A DNA stretch of 64,000 bases, from NCBI GenBank assembly GCA_029582165.1, contig CM055889.1:13386841-13450840 (forward strand). Reading direction: 5' to 3'. The DNA comes from Portulaca oleracea (taxonomy: Eukaryota; Streptophyta; Magnoliopsida; Caryophyllales; Portulacaceae). The first letter of the stretch is position 1, and each line of letters opens with the position of its first letter. Shown piece by piece: positions 38,612 to 50,649 of the stretch. The notes under the pieces were generated by a model, which saw only the letters and a program-made list of their open reading frames with translations, searched no databases and was not told the DNA's origin. The translations under genes were made by a program, and so were the position numbers.

Positions 38612-40532
38612 TGATGGTGAGGCGCAGCGCTTGGTGGTTGTTGCCACCGGTGCGGCAGGAAGAGGCGCAGCGGGTGACCTCTTCACCCTCTTCACCTCTT
38701 CACCCCTTCGCACGACACACATAGAGAGAAAAAGGGGAGAGGGTCGGTGTCGATGGAGGTAGCGGCGCCGGTCGCTTTTACCGACGGTGGTGGCTCAGTA
38801 AAGGACATCCATGGCGCCGGGGATGACCCAGGCAGTGAACCTCGAGGGCAGCAGTGAAGGCCACGGGGGTTGGGTGCACGAGATGGAGGAAGGGCAAGGG
38901 TGGTTCGAGCGAGGTCTCCGGGCGATTTTTCGGGCTGAGTTTAAACGTGTTTGGATGCTTCTAATGCATCTCAACCAACTCTAGCCCAAATAGAAATTGT
39001 AAGCTGCAAATTGGGAATCAAAGTGGGTAATTTCTGTCACCTCTTAATAACTGTTAAGTTTCGGGTTTATTTAGCAGTTTCCGAATATTGAAATTTATGC
39101 CTGAAATTATTATTCGCACAATAATGGGTGGATTGATATATGTAACTGAGTTGGAAGTTGGATGGTATTTGGATTGAACATTGAGAGTCGAGGTCGTTTG
39201 GTATGGTGTAGGTAAGGAGGGAGCTCGGGTTGAATGTGAAACTTGAATACTTTGGGGTGATTGATGAAAAGAATGGATTATTGATTGATTATATTAAGTA
39301 TTATCCTTGTTATTTTGTTGTGTGGGAACTGAGCTAATTATGATTTAAACGAGTTTTATGTAAGTGAATATGTGGTTAGTATATTTGAAGGTTTGATTTA
39401 AGTTTAGAATGATAGTGATTCAAGTTTATTCTAAGTATAATATGTATAAATGAGCATCCTACGGGATATAGGTGATAAATTTGGATATTTATACGTATAG
39501 TATGGATACATAAATCATGGATGAGTTATATACTTACAGAATGAGATTTTGAGTTTATGTTTAGATGTTGGGGTATTTAATATGTTGTGGTCATACCCTA
39601 AGCTAGTGTGAATGGAAATTAGATTGCGTGTGAGTCGTTATATGTTAATTTAGGTCTCTTTATACATACTTATATCCCTTTTATTGTGGGTTCGTGTGAT
39701 TGAAAGGTGTTTGTATGATTTTTGATTCAAAAGAAAGGATTTCAAGTGAATATTTTAGGGTGTGTTGAAAAGCATTTGCGTTTCCAAGTCGTTAATACTT
39801 ATTAAATGGATTTATCATAATTAAAGAAGATTTATTTGAGTTATTCAAGCTTTTGGATTTCTTAAATGGAAAAATGTTGGAAAATTGGCCAGTTGAGCTA
39901 TTTTAATTTGAATAAAGGTATACTTCTACTTTATATACACTTATGTACGATTTGGAAAGCTATTTGGATGAGAAGTGTGTGGTATGGAATTGTTATGCGA
40001 TTTATTTACGAGTTTGAAATGGTTTTCGAGCTAGGTGTATTACACTAGGTAATGTGGACTAATTGGAAAGCCGGGGTTACACCTGTAAAGGGGAACCAAA
40101 TCGGCAAGGTATATAAAGTCCATTGACGTTAGAACTCCCGGGAAGTTAAACTAACTGTCTTAAGGGGGAACCGACTCTGACTGGAGAGTGCTGAAAGTAC
40201 CCTACGCCCATGGTACTGATATTTTCGTACAATGAAAAGAAGGAAAGATTATACGAAACCGTTTGTTTTACGAAACGGTATATATTATGGTTATGGAAAG
40301 TTGGAAAAGGAAATTTGAATAACTTTTAATACCTGTTTCAAAGTGCTTGAGTTATTCTTTATATGTTAAAAGTGTTATGTTCTTATTTAGAATGGTTTTG
40401 AAAGGTTTGGAGGTATGAATGGTATTCTACTTGAGAATTGCTAAGTTTTTTAATGTCGTTTACTACATTTAAACTAAGTTTCGAAAAGAGCCTCGTGATT
40501 TAAATAAAAAGTTTATTTTGTTATTAATGATT

Positions 40533-40627
<95 letters not shown>

Positions 40628-41520
40628 TATTGGAACTCTTTGTGTGTGTCTTTTAATTAGTCTGATGCATTTCACGTGAATCTTGCCTTGATTGTTGACC
40701 TTTGGAGGATAAATGGAATGTATGAGCTATTTGAGGGATAACTAAGTTAGGATGTTGATGTGTATTGAGTTGGTTGCGGCCTACTAGAACACTCGTTTAC
40801 TTGAAATGCTCCTCTAATGGCTTCCCGAGTGTCTTCATGACTAAAAAGGTTACCCTTTCCCCCAGTAGTTGATTTGGAAGATATGAGACCGCTTAGTTAC
40901 CTCACACGAGACATGTGGATGCTTGAATGGAAACCTTATACCTAGTTCCCTACTTGATGAATCATGAAACGACTAAGAGATGCATTTATATTTTTTATTG
41001 CACTTGGATGAATAATGAATTAAGCTGACTCCTATATTAGGTGGCTTGAATCTTAATGGTTGTTCCAGGGTACAGGTCATCCATTGAGCTATGGGTTGCT
41101 CATACCCCTCTCTCCCTCCCCCTTACAGGTCAATATGAAGATTAGGAGCTGACCAGTTATTTAGATATTGAAGCATTCCTAGTTGTTTATGTATGTAGGG
41201 GGTGGTTGTTTTGTAAGTTAAATTCTATTGTAAACATTTTTGGAATGCTTGGATTATCTGATGCATTTAGATTGTACTCCGAGCGTGTGGCTGTGATATG
41301 CTCCGGCGTGTGGCCGTTGAGTTCTATTTTGGTTTAGTTTGTTTATTTCAGGGTTGTAAGGCTTTAAGCCTGGGAAACGTCCATATTATAGATGGAACTT
41401 TGCCGGATTTTCCCCAGAAAATTTTGGAAATCAGTTTCTAAGTTCTCCTTTTTACCTTTCTCAACCTTAATTAGGTCGAGATTGACCATAACAGCCCCTA
41501 TTAGGAAGCGGGCTGTTACA
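38199..41520 (+). repeat. Element A 3' LTR (3322 bp)
   Basis: Begins TGCAAGACCC and ends GGCTGTTACA. It holds a GA repeat (about 38563-38609), a GC-rich stretch at 38740-38900 and a long TG repeat (about 40543-40625). It is the complete reference copy for the split 5' LTR. ORFs within (38462-38722, 39866-40048) have no domain. Confidence 0.92.
40543..40625. repeat. (TG)n microsatellite in element A 3' LTR
   Basis: About 40 TG units preceded by a short TATATATA run. The matching position of the 5' LTR (35211-35260) is pure TA. Confidence 0.95.
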
Positions 41521-41525
41521 GCAGT

Positions 41526-41571
41526 GCAGTGTGGTACCGCACGACAACCTACTGTATAAAAGAATGGATCC
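41526..41571. mobile_element. Tourist-like MITE, copy 2, right part
   Basis: Bases after element A read GTACCGCAC then GTATAAAAGAATGGATCC, the complement of the MITE's left end with a few mismatches. TTA follows at 41572. Together with 23902-24113 this makes a MITE of about 260 bp. Confidence 0.75.
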
Positions 41572-41677
41572 TTAATTAGTATATATGTGGTATAATTGTG
41601 TGTTTAATTAGAATGGTTGTAATAGTGATAGTGTTTCTTTATTTATTGTTGGTAACAATCTATATCTAGAACTTGCT

Positions 41678-42199
41678 TAGAAGTATATGTTAATTTGGTC
41701 GGGCGGGCGGGTTTCGGGTCGGTTGTATATCATGTTTGGGTAAACACGGGTCTGGTGTATTTCGGGTTCGGGTAAATACGGGCTGTGTATTTCGGTTTTG
41801 GGTCAATCCAACGGGTTATGATTGTGACCTTTTTCCCCTTTTTCTTTCAGAAAAATGGTTTCCAAATACTACTTTTTGTACAACATACATAATAAAATAT
41901 AATTATCTTCTAGTAACAATATATTATTGTAACTATTTTAACTTAAATTAGAGAAATAACAAATAAATGAGTTGCGCTTTTAGTTTAATAGTTAAAAATT
42001 TCAATGAAAAATCACACATTCTAGTAAAGTAGAACTTAAAAAATTATCTTTTCAGGTCAAACGGGCGGGTCGGGTTTGACGCACTAATTTTCGGGTTTGG
42101 TGCATTTCGGGTTTTAATTGAAAAAATCGTGTTCAAAACCCAAAATTTCGGACAGGTTCAGGTCGGGTTATCGGGTCAGGTCGAAAATTGTCAAGTCTA
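41678..42199. mobile_element. CGGGTCGGGT-rich element, possibly hAT-type MITE
   Basis: The left part is packed with CGGGCGGGTTTCGGGTCGG words. The right part repeats TTTCGGG and GGTCGGGTTATCGGGTCAGG, then ends AATTGTCAAGTCTA. The possible ends TAGAAGTATATG and TAGACTTGACAA pair only weakly. No target duplication was found. Related in design to 54542-55096 and 60213-60867. Confidence 0.4.
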
Positions 42200-42692
42200 A
42201 GTAGGATCATATTTTCGGGAGTATTATACTTCGTATTTTTAGATCTGACTAATTATAAATATTTTTTCTAAGTATTCTAATGCAACTTTATGAATATCTT
42301 TCAATGAAATTTATAGATAAATTTGTTACTATTAGTTTTATTATGTATTTTTTGTTTTACGACAATAGTTTTGTCTCACTAGAATTTTAAGAGCATTGTA
42401 TTAGAGTTTTATGAGTAACTTTATATAATCATACTTTTCAAACTTTACTTTTTCTATTTTCATTATTAGTATGTTTCGTCTCTTTAAAGTTTATGAACAC
42501 TTTTCGTAAAGTTTATGAGCAATATAATATGAGCACACAATGCTCATGTACTCTCGGAAGTATGATCCAAACATTGGGACCATCATATAGTATGGAAATT
42601 TATTGAATTGGTAAAAGCAAAGAGAAATATGACAATATAAAAAAACACTCCCATATACAACTATAAATGACAACAATAATAACATCCCCTAA
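42200..42692. other. AT-rich intergenic sequence
   Basis: No gene, repeat structure or recognisable element was seen. Confidence 0.4.
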
Positions 42693-44245
42693 TGTAACAC
42701 TCCCAGATTCATAATCATCAGATCAAGACTAAACATCTCATAACCCAATGATTAGCGCAGCAGAATTAGCACCTAAGGGTATTACCGCCGTCCACGGATG
42801 TGGACAAGGCTAAACCCTATCCCAAAATATATAAACCATAGCATGAGTTTAACTTAAAACATCACAAACAACCATTATACATAGTTAAACTTAAGTAACT
42901 CCTCAACATAAACTCATAAACCCACTATTATACATAGCCATCCTAAAATCAAGTCTCCTTCATTTAAATCAGTTGGCTCCCAATTCACCTTTGTCGCCTT
43001 ACGCGGGCCTATGGGTTCGTCCTTCTGATGCCTTGCCTTTACCCTTAGTCGGATTTCCTAAAACGAAAACAGAAAACTTCGAAGAGGGAGATAAACTTAG
43101 TACGTATACCCCTATAATGTACGAATCATTTCGAAAATTTACTTTAATTATTAGCGCGGTTCCAAACATTTAAAACAATATAAAAGATAGAAAATAATCA
43201 GTAACAGAAACATAGCTTACACAACATAGTCATAACTTAACTGGTACATAAAATCCAAGACTTAACCCATATCTTAACTTATACTTGAACTTTACGTAAA
43301 GCCATACTTACATAAAACCAAACTTGAGAGTGCTTTCCTTTGAACATAACATAAACATAATTTAGGATACATATAAATCATATATTGAGTTACGACATAA
43401 AAACTTGATCTTTGATTACCATAAATCAAAACTTGAGACACTGGTATGTAATTCATAAAGCTTTACTTTAATATAAATAACTCGGGTAACTTGAAATACT
43501 TAAAACTTGTTTGCCACATAATTATCTTGAAGGTCCCCTCCTTGCGATCAACGGCTAAGCTTCCGTATGCGCATACCCGGACCGATCGGGAGATCCGAAT
43601 GGTGGATGATATCCTGTACTGGCTAAATTTCCATGGGGTGCACTTATAGCACGAATTATCTTGGTGTGCATTAAGGCACGATTAACATGGTGTGCACTAA
43701 GGCACAGTTTCCCTAGTGTGCACGAAGGCACGATAAACATGGTGTGCACCAAGACACGGTTTCCCTGGGGTACACGAAGGCATGATTAACATGGGCGAGG
43801 CCTTTATTTATGTGGGAAAAAATTGAAACCGTACTTGTTTAAGCCTTGTCATAACTGGTTTCTTGTATAATTAAACCATAACCTAAAATTATCCCTAACA
43901 TGCTCTTGGACAAAGCCTATACTTATATAGAAATTTACTCATAAAAAACCCTTAATAACATCAGTACTTGTTTACCATAAAATACCCAAAATTGAAAATA
44001 TTTATTTGACGTAATCGGTTTAACATAAAGGATGTAACATAAATACTTACCGTGAGATAAATTACATGATAAACCATACTTTGGTACATAAACCACATAA
44101 AAACTTACTTACACTTGATCATGATACATGGAAATTAATGTAGATGTCATAAATCTTAAAAATAGATATACTATACATGGCGTAAATAAAACATAAGAAT
44201 AACTTAAACGTTACAGGCAATATACGTACCTTAAATTTGAACCCC
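42693..44245 (-). mobile_element. Truncated chromovirus-type LTR, minus strand
   Basis: The plus strand begins TGTAACACTCCC and carries ATGATTAGCGCAGCAG and GTATTACCGCCGTCC, as does the LTR at 7710 and, in reverse, the LTR end at 34430. It stops near 44245 after CGTACCTTAAA, less than half of the full LTR length. It abuts a different LTR family. No coding region is attached. Confidence 0.75.
43634..43800. repeat. Minisatellite inside the LTR (about 30-bp units)
   Basis: About five imperfect units of the form CATGGTGTGCACTAAGGCAC followed by GATTAA or GTTTCCC. Counterparts occur in element B's LTR near 33245-33390, so the array was present in the family before these copies were made. Confidence 0.7.
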
Positions 44246-44885
44246 CAAAATGATATGTTATTATTTTTAGAAAACATTCAAACTGAATACTAAGAAAATT
44301 CAGCGCAACACAGACCGCGTTTTGCCTAACCGGGACCGTCTTGCTTGACATCGACCACGTTAAGGTCGACACTACTAGCAGAAATTTAGATTTTTTTGGT
44401 TGACACGGACCGTGTTAGGGGTAACATGAACAGTGTCAGCCAAAATGAGCGTTTTAAAAAAGAAATAGCACCCCTTCCCCAAGCAACCTACTTCTATAAA
44501 TGGATGGGGTGGGGTGGGGTGGGGTGGGGTGGGGTGGGGTGAGGGGGAGGAGGAAACCTCATTTCCGACACCCTTATGCCTTGAGCCATATAAAGTCCCT
44601 CTTTGAAAGATTCTTTGAGAATCCTAAAACAATTGGGAAAGTGATTCAAGCGTGATTTCTCAATATCCTCCTTCATGCGTTTTGGTTTTCGTATTTGATA
44701 TGAATCATCTATTTGATACGAATCACATACATTCTCCTGATCCCGATCAGATCGTGATTGAGCGACCTAAAAACTGATTCCTCTGTAAGTTGTGTGGACT
44801 TCTGTGGAGGATATCTTCTTCGAAATCTCGGGCTCCCTGTAGTTTATTAGTCAAAGTGTTGCCATGTATATTCTCGGCCTCTACC
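44246..44885 (+). mobile_element. Partial copia-type LTR, plus strand
   Basis: This corresponds in reverse to part of 53372-54273: shared words include GACACGGACCGTG, TTCTATAAAT, GAGGAAACCTCATTT, TGATTGAGCGACCTA, GTGTGGACTTCTGTGGAGGA and ATCTCGGGCTCC. It lacks about 170 bp at its start. It contains a (GGGGT)n run at 44502-44541 and a TATA-type CTATAAAT at 44493. Confidence 0.65.
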
Positions 44886-45321
44886 CATTTTCTACCCTTG
44901 AGCTTCTGAAGATATTCCGCACTTTCCTTAGGAGCTTGGGAAGATGGTTTGGGTAGCTTGGAAGTTCGACTTCCCTTGGATGAAGCCTTACTCCAAGAAT
45001 GAGCACTTCCCTTCCTAGAAGGCCTTGAAGCAACTTTCTCCTCCATTCTCCTACCTTGAGAACCACCATGTCGATAATCATCAAAATACCTCGAATAGCC
45101 ACTAAGGTGAGTTCTAGAAGCCCGTGTTGAAATACCACGATCCCTTTTTGAGGACTCGAGTTGCGTGGGGTCGTAGTGCAGAGTATGTCATCCATTCGAC
45201 GTTGCACTTCTCGAACCTTCTCTTCAATAAGTTGAAGAGTCTCATGGAAGATTGGTTTGGGTTTGGGTTTAGGGGAAAAAGAGACATCATTTTTGTCCGA
45301 AGCATAAGACTTGGAGGCCAT
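44886..45321 (-). pseudogene. Gag-like remnant of a minus-strand LTR element
   Basis: A minus-strand ORF from 45321 begins MASKSYASDKND and contains LIEEKVREVQRRMDDI, a coiled-coil-like segment. A shifted frame continues with a basic, serine-rich segment (RKGSAHSWSKASSKGSR) and reaches 44881. It lies 490 bases downstream of the primer site at 45815-45826. A frameshift near 45140 breaks it. The gag assignment rests on position and composition only. Confidence 0.45.
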
Positions 45322-45814
45322 TTGTGGAGCTTGGTTTTCTTGTGGGCTGTATAATTTGAGCGGAATGAAGGTTTGGGTTCTTTGTAGCTAGGAAATTTTG
45401 AGGGGGGGTTTTTTGCGAGGCTAATTTTGTAGGGGAAAATGGGGTGAAACCGGCAAGGGGAATGCACCAAGAAGAACAAACCCGGATGGCCACACAACCA
45501 CTACCAACAATATCCACCAACAAAACAACCACTAACACAACCACCAACTCTAGAAAATCCAATCAATCATTTAATCGAACACCTTCTGTGCACTATTTTC
45601 CAACTTCACCTCAAAGCTCCAATATGAATCAAATTCAACAAACACAATACAATGCAATATACTCCAACACACTTGGAGGCACAGGGAATGAGGAACACCA
45701 ATATTGCAACAAATCCACAACACCAAGAACACCAAAAATCACCACCAAACAACAACAAGAACAATTCCGGGCACAAACAAGAAATCTCCAACAAAGCTAT
45801 GAGTTCTATGCCTA

Positions 45815-45826
45815 GCTCTGATACCA
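45815..45826 (-). other. tRNA-iMet primer binding site
   Basis: The minus strand reads TGGTATCAGAGC, two bases from the LTR end at 45829. It marks the bases to the left as element interior. The N/T/Q-rich plus-strand ORFs here (45444-45852) are shadows of this leader. Confidence 0.8.
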
Positions 45827-45828
45827 AA

Positions 45829-46871
45829 TGGAGAGAATGCGCGGAAGCCTAGGGTCTAAACACACAATGTGGATGATGGAAATCCACCCATAGAACTCAT
45901 AAACACACTCAAACCAATTTTTAGGGTTTTTGGATTAATGGAGATAAACATGAAATTAAAAGATATGCACAACTCTAAAGAGAGGAATCTCACCAAATTG
46001 AACTAAGATGTAATTCAATCATTTGCACAAAGATCTTCCACAAGCAAGAGTCTTGAAACACCTAAGAAATCTCACAAAGAGTGGAGAAAAAACATCCACT
46101 CACAACGAAAAGAAATCACAAGCAACTTCCACCCAAAGGATTAACTTTCATTGCAATAGGGTTTGAAAACCCAATATTACAAACTCTCTAATGGAGAGAA
46201 TTTTGAGTCTAACCTCAAAACTTCATAAAACATTCAATAACCTAGCTTCTCCTTCAAAAAAATATCATAAAAGAATTTATATACAAGGGGTATTAAGCCA
46301 CTAAGTACAGTCGTTTAATCGCCGCAAAAATCACGCATAGACAGGCCTTCGCGGGCATGACGGATGAGTCGCGGGAGCGACCTAGCGAAGGGAGACCAGG
46401 CGATTCGTTTCCGCGCGGGGTAGCAGCGGCTACACTGGAGTTAGCGGGCGCGACGCAGGCATCACGGGTGCTACAAAGGTGTTCCCGGGTGCGACAGGCT
46501 CCTGCCCAAACATCAACTCCTCTTCCAGTGTGGTAGCGGGCGCTACGGAAATCGTCGGGGCGCGAAAAGAGTGTAGCGGGCACTACACCATAGATCACGG
46601 GCGCGACAATGTTCTGGGCAGTTTCTTTCTGCCCACTTCAAACGTGCATAACTTCTTCATCCGAACTCTGTTATAGGCCCATAAGGTATCAATGGAAAGC
46701 TCTAGGTGTGTACTTTAAGCTCCCAAACTGATCCCCATACTTTAAGCTCCCTTAGAAGGCTCGAGAATAATCCGATAGAGACCCTAAAAGAAACATAAGT
46801 GAACCGATCCCCATACTGTTCATATTCATACCTAATCAAAATAAGAGAATTTGATGGTCTAATATGCAACA
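45829..46871 (-). repeat. LTR of a truncated minus-strand element (about 1.04 kb)
   Basis: The left end is set by the primer site. The right end is probably TGCAACA at 46871, since the minus strand then begins TGTTGCATATTAG. It includes GC-rich words GCGGGCGCGAC and GTAGCGGGCACTACAC (46370-46615), followed by GTGCATAACTTCTTCATCCG and GGAAAGCTCT, motifs seen in unrelated LTRs. The other LTR of this element is not present. Confidence 0.55.
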
Positions 46872-47202
46872 CTAATTAAACAATCATTAATTATAGGATC
46901 ATTAAAGATACTATTAAGCTAAGCTATCATTTTGATCTTACATTGTTAAAGGACTACCTACAGACCAAATCGTGGTATATTTATTGTCATAAGAGGTGAA
47001 CGTTATTTAAATTGAAGGTTGCTATTAATATTAATTGATGGGATGAAGAGATATCCAAATAGATCACTATCTATTGGCTCAAGATGTTGGGATATCACCT
47101 TCAGCAGTGAAGGACAAATTAAGGGCCTTTGGCTGCTTTTGTCCAATTTGATTGTTGCATATAAGATTTGAGTTTTTTACTATCAAGGACGGCCCAGGAG
47201 AC
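46872..47202. other. Unassigned sequence left of element E
   Basis: No recognisable gene or repeat. It is the host sequence into which element E is inserted. Confidence 0.4.
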
Positions 47203-49138
47203 TGTTTATTTCATTATTTTGTATGTTTTAGCGCTTTATTCTATGACTTTTTGCTTGTTTTCAATAACCAATTTAGGATTTATTATTATGTTTTTATTTA
47301 TTTTATTTGTGTATTAAGTTTTACTTCATTTCTTCATTTTAGTTATTATGATTTGAAAATGAAACAAAAATTACTAATATGAGAATAAAAACTAAACCTA
47401 TTCTAGTCCTAATTCTATCCCAACCTCATCACTCTCCATCCGGCCCAAAACCCCACTAAACGGCCCACTACCCAAACCCTATTCCTGTATTCCCACTTTC
47501 TCAGCCTTCCCCCTAAAACCTAACTATTTCTCAGTCCCTTTCCTTTTCATTTCACTTATTTCTCTTTCCCCCTTTTTCCCTTTCACTCGTCCACCCCTCA
47601 TTTTCTTTATTCCTCCTTGTCTTCTTCTTCCTTTCTGCTGCAAACACATGCACCAAACTACCTCACAATTTTCATCTCATCTCATCTCCCTCTATCATCA
47701 CTTTCTCTTTCTCTTCTCTCATCTCAAAATCACGCAATTTCCCAATTTCTCACTCTATTTCTCTTTCATTTTGTAGATTCGGTTGAGGTAATGGAAGAAG
47801 TACAATGCAGCAACCACCATCGGCACATACCACCACCATCTTCGTTCGAACAAGTAGAAATCATCTCCACCGTTTACCGGGACTCAATCGGACGACTCAG
47901 ATGCAAGATGGAAGGCTGAGATTAGACTATAAATTGAAGAGGAGAGGCCAAATTAATGTTATGGTTGGTTTTGGGAATGACAACCCATACCTCCATCCTT
48001 AGGGTTAGGTTACTGTTTTGCTTGCAATTTCATGTTTAGATATAGGTTTAATTTGATATCTTTATTTTGCTATTCATGTTAGTCGAATTTTAGGGTTTGT
48101 TTTGAACAGTTGGTTTTGATTCTTAATGGTAATGTAGCTTGATTTATGTTGTTCTATTTGATTGTTATTTTGCTCGTTTTCTTCTGTCCCATTAAGCACT
48201 CTTTTGTTGTTCATATTCTTATCAACTGTCTCTATTACTCTGTTTTTCCTGTCTTTGTTTTAATCCCTGTTCTTGTCCTTCCCTCTGTTTTCTTCTTTAT
48301 TTTCTGTCTTTCTCTTGTTTTCCTTCGGTCAATATTAGTAGTGGGTAATAGGTTTTTATTTCATCCTGTTTTGTTTAGTTAGCTCTTTATTTGGGTTAGT
48401 AATTAATCTTAGATAATTAAGTCAAGATAAAGTCTTGTGTTAGTTGCGCCATATTGTTAGGCCATAGTATCTTGGGTCAGAATATGGGTTTTCTTACGAT
48501 TATTAGGTTATTAAGTCTGTTTAGGGTTAGAATTGATTTGGATCATTATTTAAGTCATTAGGTTTTAGGTTTTAAATGGTCCAAGTCCTTAGGTCACTAG
48601 CCTAGGTTATTTAATAAAAACCAAGTTCTAATTTTGCTAATTGAGTCTCTCATGCTCGCCACATAATTTGATAAATAGTTTGCGAGAATTTAATTTTATC
48701 CTTTAAGCAATGAAAGCTGCTAAGTGTGAGTAGGGAGGATAGTTTGGGGTTTGTTATGAGAATATTCAAATCTTTAGCTAGGTCATTGAGATTGTCATCT
48801 TGTAGTTTGATTTGATTAATTACATGAGAATAGTAATTAGGAGAATTAGATTAGCCTTTACATCCTTGAAGAGGGGTATTGGTGAGCTAACACGGGCGAT
48901 TGGTCACTTAATTTGCTTAAGTTAGACTTGGTGATTAGATCCTCTTTTATTTTATTCCTTCTAGCTTATGTGATTAGTTCATTTTAGGCTTTATTTGCTT
49001 TGTTAGTTGATAATTCTTCGATTCTAAAAACCTTGTAAATACAACCTACTAGGTGAGAGTTCGAGTGAATTTTAGGTTCGGCACCCCAACTCCCTGTGGA
49101 TACAACAATCAAAATCCGAACTATGATGCATATGAACA
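47203..49138 (+). repeat. Element E 5' LTR (about 1.94 kb)
   Basis: Begins TGTTTATTTCATTATTTTG, matching 52460 on, and ends ATATGAACA just before the primer site. A TATA-like CTATAAAT is at 47927. The pyrimidine-rich first third (47400-47780) and the conserved 3' end match solo LTR C. Confidence 0.8.
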
Positions 49139-49141
49139 AAA

Positions 49142-49160
49142 TGGCGCCGTTGCCAGGGAG
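49142..49160 (+). other. tRNA-Asp primer binding site of element E
   Basis: TGGCGCCGTTGCCAGGGAG is complementary to the 3' end of tRNA-Asp except for one base. This primer is characteristic of Athila-type elements. Confidence 0.8.
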
Positions 49161-49263
49161 TTGCGCCTACTGATGTTTTAGTTTTCTTGAGCATTCCCTC
49201 TAGGTTTTAAAAGAAAAAGGAAAAAATTGAAAAATTAAAAATCTGAAATTTTTTTTTAGAGAA

Positions 49264-50649
49264 ATGGCATGTTTTAGCTTCCTTCAGGATGAGCAAGAAA
49301 TATTTCGTGATTATCGTGATCGTTTGAATGATTACCTTGCTTAGTGGGCTCCTCACGGTTATAATTTTTATGATTGGGAAGTTTTATGTGTTATTAATGA
49401 GAGTGTGAATTTTGAGACTCGTAATCTATTAGATCATTATGGTTTTAATGTTGAAAATGATTATGAAGCTTGGTATTTACTTAATTGGTTGACCGAGGAT
49501 ACTCATAGTTTTATTGAGAGTTATCATGCTTCGGGTTATTTTCTGAAAATCTATGTGCTTATCATGTTAAATCTCACTATGAAAATCTATGTGTGAAAAA
49601 TTGTCCCCCTTCCCCTTGTATTGATTTGCATACTCAATCTCCATTTGTCTCCATTTGTGGATCAACAAAGGGAAGCATCTTATGAAGATACATACGTGAG
49701 TACCTCTTCCCTTCCTCCTTTAATTCCTATGCATGTCCCTTCCCCATATGCTCAATTCGAAACATCTACTCATGCTTCCATGTCTTCCACTTATGTTGCT
49801 CATCCGAATTTTATTGAAAATGATGTGTACTATGTGCAACAAGATAATGATTTTAATGTAAAAATTGAAAAAGTGGAAAAAATACTTCATGAGATAATTT
49901 CTTTAATTTGTGACATGAGACTAGATTTCTTTGAAAATGGCCATGAGTTAAGACCTTCCTTTCTTGAGGAATATTCTTTGAGTAGAATTGAGTTTTTTTC
50001 CCCATTATCCCCTGATATTCATGTTGATTCCCCTTTGTGTGATTATGGTGATATTGGCTCTCTTTCTCCTTCTTTGACTTGTGTGCCGCCTTCTCACGAT
50101 GTAGAAATTATTCCTCATGATGCATATGTGTGTGATTATGAATCACTTTCTATGGATTATGAATCTAAGTGTTGCACTTTCACCTTTGATGTTCATGATG
50201 ATGAAACTTTATGCGATGATGAGAGCATTGCCATGGAGAGTAGTCCTACATTTTCTTTGCACACATTTGATGATGTTCATGAGTTAGATGATGATCTTGG
50301 GTTGGGACGTATTTTTGATGAGATTGAGGAGGAAGTTGAGAACTCTTCTATGTGCATTGATTGTGTTGATGATGTATCCTCCTCTCCTGATCATGTAATC
50401 CCCCATCATTCATTGTTTATCACTCCCTCATCCGACCATGCATGCCTTGAGTCCCTAGGTACCTTTAGAGGGTATGATCCCCTTCTTGACCATTATCTTT
50501 CTTACCTAGAGGACTCGCCTAGAAAAATCATGATTATTCATTTCTTCCATCATTTTAGTGATTTTTTTAAGGCATTTGATAAGATGTTGAGAACACTTGC
50601 ATATTCTGACTCCTTGTTTTTTTATGTTCTTTTACCTCCACCATTATGA
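49264..50649 (+). pseudogene. Element E gag-like N-terminus and acidic ORF of unknown function
   Basis: One frame runs from ATG 49264 to 50649 with two stops (TAG 49342, TGA 49594). The first part (49345-49593) has APHGYNFYDWE, FETRNLLDHYGF and EAWYLLNWLTEDTHSF. This follows the pattern of Athila gag, where PHHG is followed by a TR..LD word and an EA..L...M segment. The second part is open for 342 codons. Its N-terminus is Ser/Pro-rich, then comes a coiled-coil-like VEKILHEIISLICDMRLDF. A strongly acidic stretch rich in Asp, Ser and Cys follows (CDYESLSMDYESKC, DDETLCDDES, DDDLGLGRIFDEIEEEVE). I recognise no domain in it. Codon use is AT-rich. Near the second stop the word GAAAATCTATGTG is duplicated, so a slip may have made that break. 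Confidence 0.55.

Larger units (their letters stand above)
24114..41520 (+). mobile_element. Element A: non-autonomous Ty3/gypsy-type element, 3.3-kb LTRs, no pol
   Basis: The 3' LTR is 38199-41520. The 5' LTR is split (24114-24765 and 34431-36162). The internal region is only 36163-38198. Flanks GCGGT (24109-24113) and GCAGT (41521-41525) are a 5-bp target duplication with one change. A primer site (36165) and purine tract (to 38198) are present. The interior has no RT, RNase H or integrase, only a zinc-knuckle-like gag remnant. Ends and tail match the chromovirus style of the left element, so A was probably moved by proteins of a relative. Confidence 0.85.

Noticed and set aside
43634..43800. 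CRISPR-like array
   Set aside because: The units are degenerate minisatellite repeats in an LTR without distinct spacers, in plant nuclear DNA.
45444..45852. Asn/Thr/Gln-rich ORFs on the plus strand
   Set aside because: They are antisense to the leader of a minus-strand LTR element with a clear primer site at 45815-45826. Composition only, no domain.
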